Positions 37,901-49,900 of a DNA stretch of 64,000 bases are shown here, piece by piece. Position 1 is the stretch's first letter; each line of letters begins with the position of its first letter. The stretch spans positions 1,364,001 to 1,428,000 of the forward strand of contig CAWUHX010000021.1 of the NCBI GenBank assembly GCA_963922205.1. Reading direction: 5' to 3'. The position numbers and the translations under genes were made by a program. The notes below the pieces were generated by a model. The model was given only the letters and a program-made list of their open reading frames with translations, did no database searches and had not been told where the DNA came from. This DNA is from Romanomermis culicivorax. Its lineage: Eukaryota > Nematoda > Enoplea > Mermithida > Mermithidae.

Positions 37901-40900
37901 AAAGCAAAAGCATTCCGTACAACCATTCGGATTATCAGCTTCCAAACTGAAAGCTGTCGCATTACACTTGTCACATTTCACCCCAATGACGTTCTTCTAA
38001 ACAAAAACGAGGACCCAAACATAAAGCCAGCGACGCTATTGAACAAATGCTAATATACTTTGCACGAACATTCACCGAAATCATTGCACGAACAGTCCTT
38101 GCCGGTGTCGATCGAACAAGTGGAATTGTCGGTTCCGTGGCGGTTACAATTACATTCGAAGCAAGACGGAAATTTATAGTGACCTGGTGTACATTGATCG
38201 CAATTTTTGCTCGTGTAGCCCGATCGACAAAGGCACGCTCCAGTAAAAACGTCACACGAAGTATCTATGTTAAACAAATGAATCAGAAAAATGAAACTCC
38301 AATAACCGGCCGATATATCGGCCGATTATTGGGTTTTTTGACCATTGGCCGATGGCTTACAAAACCAAGCCGATGGCCGATCGTTTAAGCATGTCATTTG
38401 GAGTGAATGGGTCTGTGCTTGGTCGTGTAAAAATGCTCTCATCCTAAATCAATTCCTCGAACAGTTTTATCTGTTTGGCGTGACTGCCTTTTGATGGTTC
38501 AGTGCTGCTCAAAAGTAGAACTTGTATACCAAATTTTCCGTAAAATTTTTAGATGAGTGAACTGCAGGACAATAAGTTATTGGTAAACAGAATGCGACGA
38601 ATCTACTGGTGCTGCTTATTGCAATAATTTGATTTCATTGTAAAAGAACTAACGATGTCCCGGTGCCACTTTTTTGCCGGTGCCAACATTAAATGATTTT
38701 TTCCTATTATATATGGATTTTGTGTCCTTTTATATTCGTCATCCATGCTATCTTTCTATAGGTGAGTGTGGTATACAATATTTACTGTTTTACTTTTAGC
38801 AGATTACATTCTTCAATTTAGTTCAATAATAAATTCTTGAGAATGTCCACATCTATACTCCATTTATTTTGAGATTATTGATTCAGTTATCCCATGAAAG
38901 TAAGTTCAATACTGAAAAAGCTAGCGAACTTGTTACTCTAATCAACGGGAACAATTTTTAGTCGGTGAGGGGTGAAAAAAACAGCCGAAAATTTATTTCA
39001 ATAACCTGATAGTGAAAATTTCTCAAGTAGAACTCGCGTATCGACGCAATTCTGTCGAAATCAACAGGGAATAAGCACGATGTTTTTCAATGATTTTCGT
39101 CTCTCCGATTCATATATAGAAACTGTTGGGAATAATTTATCGTGATTAATTTTTCCGGCGTCGGTGCGCACGTGGAGCGAGCAAAAGAACAGAGGTGAAT
39201 AAATGATCAGTGTTACTAACCGCGTCGTGTTCCCCGAAATTCGGTTTTTTAATTTGTTTTTTTTGGTTTGAGGTTTTTTGTGGTGAGGTCTGGTATGGAC
39301 CTTTTGTTTGGGGGTTTTATTTGACCTTGCGGTTTTTTTCGAGGTTTTAAAATCGATTTTGGTCAGTGTTTTTTTTGTTTCAAAACATTTTTTGGCACAG
39401 GAAAAATTGGAATGGCACAAAAAAATTTTGAGCGTTTGTGCCAATTTTTGAGATGCCCAAATTTCCTTGATTTTTAGACATTTTAGGGGATAAAAACACA
39501 GTATTTTTTGGCGCTCTGCTCTCTTGTATTTGCCTCGAACTCGAGCGAATTCTATTCGAATAGTACACATTTGAATTATCGCAACAAGCTTTGAGATTGT
39601 CAATGACTGATGAATGAATATGAATTCTTAACTTCCTCTGTTCATTCAGTGGGATTGGGAACCGAAATTTTTTTCATTCGTGTTTTATTCAGGCAGAAAA
39701 ATCGGCATTGTTGGCACAATTTTTCGACCAAAAATCTACGCAATTTCCGGCTTAGTTTTCTCCAGGAGGAAGAAATTATAGACATCCTAAACTTAATCTT
39801 TACATCTTTGTTAGAAAGAAACTTTAACCGAACATTAAAGAAAAATATAAACTTCCTGACCATTTCTATATAAGTATTTGAATTCTCGCAGCATTCGATT
39901 TCTTTTTGAATCGTATAATTTATTTTCTCGATCAATTATTTCTTTTTGATGTGGTTGGATAAAAATAGGTTAGGCACAATTTTTATGTAAAATTGTGCGG
40001 TGAAGGTATCTTTAATTATGTTTGTATCAAACTTATGCTATAAAACTGTCTAAAAGTTTTCAGTATGTCATTAGGGAGAAAATTTTTGGCTATATCGGAT
40101 CGTTTGGTGGCCGTCATAGGCGACCATTAAACGACTCAATATAGCCCAACCAGGATTGTTCTGAAAGACCATGATCTGGCGAGTGTGGGACACCTTTACT
40201 TTTTGCTGGGGAACAACAGGTCGCCCAGTTAAGACCACAAGGGGATTTGAGGCTAAATGTACAGAAAAACGACCGAAAAATTTTCACATTTCATTTGAGG
40301 CGGAAATAATAATTTTTTTCTATTTGAGTTGACCTACAGGGAGATCTTAAAATTTTGTTTAGGCTTAGGTTTATGGCATAGCAGCTGCGCCCCGAGGGCG
40401 CAGGGCGGCTCACATAGACGGGCGCGTTGTGCCCGTCCTGTTGGAGCTAGGTTGTTAGTTGAGATACCAGCAAGAATCTGGGTGTATGAAACTGCTTCAA
40501 CGTTGCTGAACATTGATTTAAAAAAATTTCGCAGAATTATGTGTTAATTTTTTGTCCATAGAGGTTTCCCGGGCCTAATTTCATTTTTATGTGATGCGCA
40601 ACACCGTAAAACTCCCAGAAATCCACATTCTAGCAATTTTTAGTTGGCCACCGAACAATCCAAAAATTTCAAATATTTTCTTGTGTCATTGGCACAAATG
40701 TGTGTGCACAAAAGCACACTGATTTAGTGGTGAACTAGGTACCTCAAAGCTATTAATCATTACTTGCTATAATCCAGCTGGGGCACGACCGTAGGCATGT
40801 CTAACTCACTTACTAATTGACATTTAACAGTTGTCACCAGCTTCCTATAGTGTCTCATCTCTTTGTTCAATCTATGATTTTTAATATTACGTCTTAGTAT

Positions 40901-43900
40901 CTGACGAAAATTAATATTTTTGTCGATTATTTTCACAATATTATGGTCTTCAAAAGTTTTGGAATTTTGTGAACCTAATCTTTCTGCATTTGGAGCATGA
41001 TTAAAACAGTTTGAGACTATGACAGAAGTTCTTGTTGATTGAACAATCTAAGCTTTTGGCTGCAAGTCTGATTTTTGTATTTTAGTTGTAAGCTTTTAAT
41101 CTGATTTATACATATTGTCTTTCCTAGCGGGGAGACTGATTAAATTGGCTGCTAAATTAGACCGCTTATCTACTAAATAAATGTTGACAAGGTTCGTTTT
41201 CCGGCATTCGAAATATCAAAATCTGTTTTGTTTTCATACCTTCTGTTGTTTCCCGTCAGAATCTTTTTATCATTTTTGCTGCTTCGTCCAAATTTACTAA
41301 ACATCGTTGACTTCAGGCTGATTTTCTACCTGGTTGGCTGATTGAAAACACCTATTTATTTGCTCTAGTTGAACATCATTCTAGACTGAAAAATTAGACC
41401 TTACATCCAGTAATTCAGTCTTGAAAAGATTAATTTTCCAGCGTTCTAGAGTATAAAATTCCAGAAAATTTTCCGGCGTTCCGTACAGGAAGCAAGGATA
41501 TATCTAATATCTAATACAGTCCATAATTCTTTACTTTGGTTGATCTCGGAGATGTCAGCAGCGAAGTTTGTAGCCAATTTTGAATATATTGCTGCAGTTT
41601 TCTTTGCTTCTTGCTATTATTAATTTTGCTATACTGTTTTCATTATCTGACCTAGAAATCAAAATTTTTTTCAGTCTTAATTTTTGTGAATTGGTGACTG
41701 CACACTGATAAAATAAGCTAAAAAACATAAATTGGGCGTGTGTATGCGTTTTTCGTTAGTATCCCATGCATATTTTGTGACGTCAAAATTTCGAGGTTTT
41801 TCTCCGAAATCGGTGTTTTTGATAGGGCAAGATTGGCATCACTGTAAAGTGTTAATGATAGATTTACATAACACTCTTTCGTATGCCCAGGTTCTGTGTG
41901 ATGATATATTTTTTATTCTTCATAATATTCCGACCAGTTTTTTGTGCACTTGTGCATAGTGCGCAAATAGAGTCGAAAAGTTTGTGCGCTATGAGAAAAA
42001 AATCTGCACTTCCATAACATGAATTCATGTGATGCTGCTCCACAACCACATTATTGTCGCTGACATTTAAGTGAGGCGGCGGGGCTGGAAACTGTGTTAG
42101 CATCTGCAGCTACAAAATTACAAACAGATTTCTCTGCGACATCTGAAAAAATATCAAAAAAAGTAACATGACCACCAACAATAAGTTCATGTAAAAACAC
42201 AAACGACGGTAAACATGTGGCAGAAGAAAGACTAGCGCTGCCAAATTTTGGCTGCAAAAGAAAACCGAATAAAATCTGATTTCGGAAAAAATATATCATA
42301 AATGTGTGTGGAATACTAATAAAAAGCCATTTTATTAAATTTAAATGAAGTTAGACATTTTCGCCGACTCTTTTTCGCTGAAAATACTGAGACATACCTT
42401 ATTTATGCTTTTTTGCACTTATTAGAATATCATCATGCTGCTGGAGTAGCTATTTTACCAAAAACGCAGACAAACAAAATTTTTGAGTTTTAGGTCACAT
42501 AATAATAACAATAAAGCCAACTTAATAATAGGAAATTCACCAAAAACAAGCAAAACATCCTAAATTGTCCAGAAACTTCACTAACGACATGATCAGTCAA
42601 AGTAAACTACAAACTGCATTTAATCTATCCTTCTTTTCGGCGCGAAGTACCGGAAAATTTTTTTGATGTTTTATACTCTTGGACGCTGGCAAACGCAAGA
42701 CTTATTGCATGACCCATGGTTTAATTTCTCAGTCTAGAATGATGTTCTGACTTGCGCAATGAGATGATGTTTTCTATCAGCTAAGCTGTTAGAAGATCAG
42801 GTTTAAGCCAATGATGTTTAATAAATTCGGATGAAACATCGAGGAGGGTAAAAAAAGTTGCGGAGCGAAACGCCGAAAATTTCTATGTATGTTGAACACT
42901 GAAAAATGAATTTTGTAAAAATGTATTTCCTGGATAAGCGGTCTGATTTTTCAGTGAATTAAATAATTTTCCATTCAAGAACAAAATGTAAAATTCACAT
43001 TGAAAGGATTCAACTTGAAAACCAGCAGAATATGAAAATCGACTTCTGCACCGTGTACAAAACGTCCTGAGAAATTTGTTTACGAGCTCCAAAAGCTATG
43101 TTCAGTGCACAAGAAAACCCTGATTCCGATTTATGGCCGGCTCGCGTCCGCCTTTACTCAATTTTTATATTTTGGTTGTGTATACGATTGGAGTCTAAAT
43201 ATACGCTTAACATGGTAACTCGTATTGTTTTGTGAGCATAGACAAAGATATTTCCAGGTTATTGAGGACTTGGGTAATAATCCCCTCGCTGATTTCAAGG
43301 TCTTAGGGAGTTATTCGGTGCAGCCTTTGTGAGTTCCGTTGGAGAAATATGAGTCTATTTATTGCTAGGGTGTGGTAGAACTGTTGCAATCTCTTTTGTA
43401 TTAAGCCAAAGGTCAGTCTCATCCTATAACACACCTGCCTAACATAACTGAACATCTTTCTACAGTATAAAGTTTCCCTCCGCGTGAAAATTGCGTTTAT
43501 TTTTTTTGTGTTTGCCGCATCAATCATTAAAAAGTAAATGAGCTACAGTCATTCCGCTGTCATATGGAACTTTTAACCATTGAACAACCAACGAAACTAA
43601 GACAATATGCAACTATTGCACTGAAGAAATTAGCCGAGGAGGTCAAGATAAACATGGCTTTGGGCACAGCAGCGTCGAGGAGCGCTCATTTGTGGTGAAT
43701 GATGGACTTTTGATAAGTATTGTATCACGCATATTATAAATTGGGAGGCAGCCTACATTTGAATTGGTACTAAACGATAACAAAATCATATGTTCAAATT
43801 CAATGAAGCGGTAAGTGTCTATCACCTATCATTACATTCTGATAATGAGGCTGCATTATCAGATAGGCTGAAAATTTTTTTTCGATTCCATTTTAGGAGG

Positions 43901-46900
43901 GAATTCTCACTATTCCTATCCAGTTACGGGCCTGTACGGTATGCTGTTCAACATTATTTCCAAAATAATGAAGCCTTAGAAACACTAAACTTGGAGATAG
44001 AGATGCGGTAGGCTTCATCGGGGGTCTTTACATTGTGTAGCGAGGAAACAAGAAAACAAAAAAGAAGAGAAAGTGAAAATGGAAAAAGAAAATGAAAAAA
44101 ATGACGGAATGTTCATCTCAAATACTCTATGGTTGACTTTCGACGCCATGCCTAGGACAATAGATCCAGCCCGATGTGATTCGATACCAGGCGACCGCAG
44201 CCGATCGGCTAGGGTTCGAGCACAACATTTTTTATGTAAACAGTTTTAACATGATCAAAAAAGGGAAGAAACAAAAATATAATAAAAATGACGTCTTCGT
44301 ATGGAATGCATCAACAAACGAATCTAGAAGCCAGCGAACTATGCAGTCAACACTTAAGCCTGGTCTATTATCCGAAAAAGTCAATTTTTGAAAATTTTCC
44401 TTCTTCTTTCTTCATATTTTTTTTACATGTTATGACTGATGCACGGGTGGGCGCAGGCCGATGCGTAGACATCGGCCAATGGAAAAATGTGCCTGTCGGT
44501 CGATCACTACCTGAAATATTGCACGATACTAAAACCTCACTTAATGATCCGGATGTATCGCATTGGCACGGTTGGCAACCTTTGTAAGCATCATAATTCC
44601 AAGAATCCTGGGCGCACGACTCGCAAACATCTCCGACTGTATATGGTGGGCATACACATTGTCCACTTACTGGATCGCAAACGTGACCAGGCGCCGGGCA
44701 TAGCGGGCACTCTGGAAAGAAAATTTAAAAGCGAAAACGAAGTAATAGGAAAGATCTTGGATAGAGAACTTACGGCGGCAACCTCCGGACGAAAGACCGA
44801 AAAAATTAGGGGCACACCGATCGCATTTTAGGCCAGTAACGCCATTTTTGCATTTGCATTGGCCATTCAACGGGTCGCAAGTCTGGTCCATAGAACCATC
44901 GGTGTGACATCTGCATGGTTGACACCCCAAGCCGGCGGTGATGTTGAAGAATCCAACCTAAATCGAAGTAATTTAAATTTCAATATACCGAAGAAACAAA
45001 GTGATATAAATTTATAGAAAAAAAGAAAAGCTTCCGGGAGATCAGCATTTACCTATTTTGAATCTTACTAACCTCGCACATATCGCATTTTTCTCCTTTA
45101 ACATGCTCCCTGCAAAAACAGTGACCCGTATTCGCATCACATTTCCCATCGTCGACCGAACCATAAATGTAGCAATTGCAATCTAGAAAATTTTTAGAGT
45201 AGTTCACTTAATCAAAGATTCTCTGGCATATTACAATCGCAACCATTGTCGCCGAATCCGAAATAACCAGACAAACAAACGTCGCAACGTTTACCAAAAA
45301 CACCAGGTTTACATTGGCATTGACCTGAGACGGGATCGCAACGGTCAGAAAATGAACCAACTGGATCGCAAGCGCAAACTTGGCAGTTGTTTTGGATATC
45401 GCCGTATCCATCCTAGAAAAGTGTACTCACCTTCGTCATTTTTGCAAAAATTTCGATTTTAATGACTTTTGTTTTTAATCTGAGAAACCGTGGAACATTT
45501 TTCATCCTTTTCATTTTCAATGCTGACTGAGAGAGCATTTCCAAAGACAGAGTAAGATTTGAGTCTCTCCTGTAAAATCTAATTGGCTGCTGTAAAATTA
45601 CCTGGCACCTGTCGCACTTTGATCCAACGAAACGTTCTTTACATTGACATGTTCCATTTTCTATGTTACACTGACTAACTACCGATCCAAACATGTTGCA
45701 GCGGCAAGCTAGAAAAAAATGGGTATTATCAAAACGATAAATCCGTACCAAACCCGAAAAACGAACTTTCCGAACATGCAAAAAAATCTGTACGGAAAAA
45801 ACACTAACATGTACTCCTAATGTTCCGTTTATTTTTTTCTTGCGCTATGATACTTACACATTGTATCCTGATACTTGCGTCTTCATGAATAAAATGTTAG
45901 ATTAGTAGAATAATTTTCTTAGTTTACCACCACCATTCAAAAGAAATTTGTTGATAATTTTAAAAAATTGTATTCTACAGTTTATTAGCAAATTACTGCA
46001 CCTGTGAAATTTTCAGTATGGTCAGAAAAACATTTGATACAATATACTGGTTACAACCACTTATTTCAATCACTGCGACTGAAACGAATTTGAGGCATTT
46101 TGAGTCATCATACGAATGTTTTCAATTCTAAAATAAGGCAACAGCTTAATAATTTCCAGAAGAGGAACAATATTTGGAAACTGGCATTCCAATTCTATTG
46201 GAAAATAATATTTGTAGTATACACACTGGCTCCCGGTTGCACTACTATTTTGTATTTTGTAGTCGATACGTGATTTTAATTTTATTTTTAATTTTTTTAC
46301 TTTCTAGTACCCATGTGCTTCTTTTTCTTTTTTTTATTTCTTTCTTTCTCTTTTTTACGACTGGTTCAAGATTCGCTATCACTTTCTTTATCATAGGTTG
46401 TTTGTGAATGTCAAAACGATACACTTTCCTTCTCATGGAACCAAAGGACGAGACATGCCATACCATCACAGGAAACAACACTCACCTTTGCAGTCGTGGT
46501 TTAAAGCATTGCCATAATAATCCACTTTACACAATTCGCAATTGAATCCGGCTGTATTACCGATACATTTCAAGCAACGGCCAGAAGTTCGGTCGCAATT
46601 TCCGATGGCGACCGAATCGATGTTTCCGCTACAGTTGCAAGGTTGGCAGTAATTGCTGACTGTCATAGGCTGTCCGAAGTATCCATCCGTGCACCTGGAA
46701 CACGGAGTTGCAACAAAATTCCAAAAATTTAGGCCGGAAAAAACCAAAAGAAGACGAATGAGATGTTGAATAAAATAAAAAATCAGTCGCAGTCGGAATC
46801 TTTCTGAAAACATATAAATTGAAAAAAAGAAATAAAAACTGGAGGACAAACCCATTCAAGCAATGTAATGAATCCGGATAAAAATGGAAAATATACATAG

Positions 46901-49900
46901 TATATTTGGGACAATTTCTCACAAAAATGGGAAACATATAGACATACATGCACAGCATAAAAATTCTGCTGGGGGTCAGCCACGACAGGGGTGGCATAGA
47001 TCTTTGTTTGATAACAAAAAGAAAGGTCTTCTAACACCCAAGCAGCATATACTTCCTCGCTTGGTCATCACTTTTCAAAGTTTCTTGAAAAAGTTATTTC
47101 AAACTTTCTAATTTCTTATCCCATGTAATCTAATGCTTTGCTTAAAAGAATTAAACTACAGCATCATTTTTATTCTTATTACGTCTTCTCATTTTTCATC
47201 TTTATCTTCTTGATCAATGCTGTGGAGTCGAATCTGCTGGGGTCAGCAAGAATCTGCTGAGAGTCAATCAAAATCTATTGGGGGTTCAGACCTCCAGACC
47301 CTTCCCATGTGCATGCATGATTATAGTAAAAAAGCAGCATTAATCGTCTCTAATGGTAAAGCCGAAAAAAACTTGCAGAGGAAACTTAAAGATCAAAATA
47401 TTCATGTGAAAGAATGTTAAGTATAAATCATCCTTGTTCATCTGACAGTTGATTTGTTTTTTTCCAAAAATTCACCGTCACGCAATGTTACTAAAAAGGA
47501 AACTTTTCCTAACCATTCGCATTTTGGTCCTTCATAGCCAGTGGGACACGCCGTACAAATATAATTATTAAAGGGGCTTTCTACCGACGTTGAAATCAGC
47601 GTGCACGTCGGACTGAAATTATTTGATTTTTCTATCAGAGGGCACGCGCAAGGTATGCATTTGCCCAAATCAGCACCCAAACTAGGATTGCCATAGAACC
47701 CAGTGGCGCACAGTTCACAATTCGGACCGGTCGTGTTATGATCACAACCCTTGAAAAATCGAAGATAAAAATTTAAGCGTAAAATCTTTGCATTACATTA
47801 TGTAATGTAGCAAAACTTTTTTACAATGCAATGACCATTGTAGGGATCGCAAGAATTCGAATGACCGTGGCAAGAGCAAGCTTGACAAGTGCCGCCGTAT
47901 AAAAGATTGTTGACTCTTCGATGGCCTGCGAAGCATTTCTGAGAATGACAATAAATTGAATTTAAAAGAAAATCTAACACAGCTCTTCTGGAAGAAGCTC
48001 TGGATTGAAGACTCGAAAAGAGCTATGAATCGTCATTAGAACATTACCTCGCATGAAAGTCCGGTGAATGTGGCCGGGCAGGAACATTTTTCAACACTGT
48101 AGACTAAATCCTGCAAGGTGGAATTTTCGGCAGCGCCTTCGAATATGAAGCCGTAAACGCTAAAATAAGAAAACTATTAGAAAACAGGGAAGCAGAGGGA
48201 GAAATTATATAAAAGATGAAAACTGCAAACAATGCTTATCAAAAATAAGGTTGCTTGCTAAAAATATAATAACGTAGACTAAAAGTAATATTGACGTTAG
48301 AAAAACATGACAAAATTCTGGCGAGTATGGATATGAAATTACTATTGATACATCCGTACATATCGACTCATGTATGAATAGCGATTCTGAAGAAAACGTT
48401 CACTAGCTATCAAAGGAACATCATAACAATTCATCAGTTTTCAACAAAATTCCATAATTTTCTTCAGAGTTTGTACTCTATTCAATTATCCGGAAATTTT
48501 TATAGCCTGATCTAAACGGCCACAATCTTCACGTAAATCCTCTTTGTGAAAAAATTCATTAAAAAATATTTTTTATATGAGACGAAACTATTGATGGGAA
48601 AGTGGGAGTAATTTTTAATCAGAAAATATTGATTTTCAGCAGTAAACAAATTTTGACCATTGTGCCATTTTTAATAATCGTTGCCAGACATATTTTATCA
48701 CAGTAATTCACTTAAAATTTTGTAAATATATAATTTAAAATCTACTTTGATTGAACCTGAGCTTGGTGAAACGAGAATCTGACAGCCAAGACTTCTACGT
48801 TAGACAGAACGTTCATAAATAGTTCTCTCGTGGCTGGCAATCTAGTCCGTCTATCGAACCAATTCGACGATTCGTGCAATCGAATTTGTACGCTAATATT
48901 TTCTTTAGCCGTAAGAAAACGATTCGAATGATGTTCTATTACGGTATCATTATTCTATAAAATAGAACAATAAGTTTCTAATCTAAAGTACGAAAGAAAT
49001 TTTCGACAACGGCCAAACGATTTCTTTTTTTTTGTCTACTCCGCAAAAACCCTTCTGCAATTCAGATATAATTCGAGCAATCAGATTCAATGTACTTAGA
49101 AGGAAAAAGCTACGGAAATTAGAATTCACTGAGGTTATGCTCATAATGATCCTGAAAATGCCCTAGAAAATTAAGTTTATGCAGGACCATAAGACATTAA
49201 GGTCTTGAGGAATTCTTAAATTTGATAGAATTCTCAAGACAGAGTTATATTTGCATTAGGCGGAGCCTAAATTTAGTCGTGAAAGCATCAATATACATTG
49301 CCTATAAAAATTTATGAACTGGGTACTTCAATTCAGAAATGAATTTCGGAGGTTCTGATGCATTTTACTTTCAAAATCAAATCAGGAACTTTGGTGGCAA
49401 TGCCAGGTCCGTCGGTCACATAATATATCGAATAAGACACCACAAGGCCGTAAGACGTAAGCTGAAACGAGAAATAAAGACGAAAAAAAAACGAATACCT
49501 ACCGATGTTTCGAGCAAATCCTTTTATAAATTACCTTGTTTCCTAAATAGACAATTGGAGCTTTAAAGTATGAAAATCCATTATCCGGCACGTCCCGCAC
49601 ATTCACGGAGAGACTTTTTCCAGTAGTGTTTGAAAGGTTGAAATCCCGCGTCAAGTCTAAATTAGTCAACGACCATCCGCTCAAATCTCTGGTCTAAAAA
49701 AATTAATTGTAATAATAGTATATAATTGGAAATCGGACAAATTTTCGGAAGAAACAATCTGCTCCAAAACTTTTCAAGGCAAATTTAATTAAACATATTG
49801 AAAACGAAGATTGGAGCGACATACTTCTCCCTATTACGTGTTCATATTTGACTACATATGAGTTATGATGTATACTTGAAATAATCTCCTCAGGAATTTG

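Noticed and set aside
39061-39603. The longest single open frame in the window (180 codons, minus)
   Set aside because: Composition is Lys/Thr/Ser-rich with homopolymer-driven runs, no domain pattern, and part of the DNA resembles the foldback sequence at 19.7 kb. It lies inside a laminin intron.
46174-46407. Plus-strand frame rich in Phe/Leu
   Set aside because: Antisense to a T-rich laminin intron; a composition artefact.
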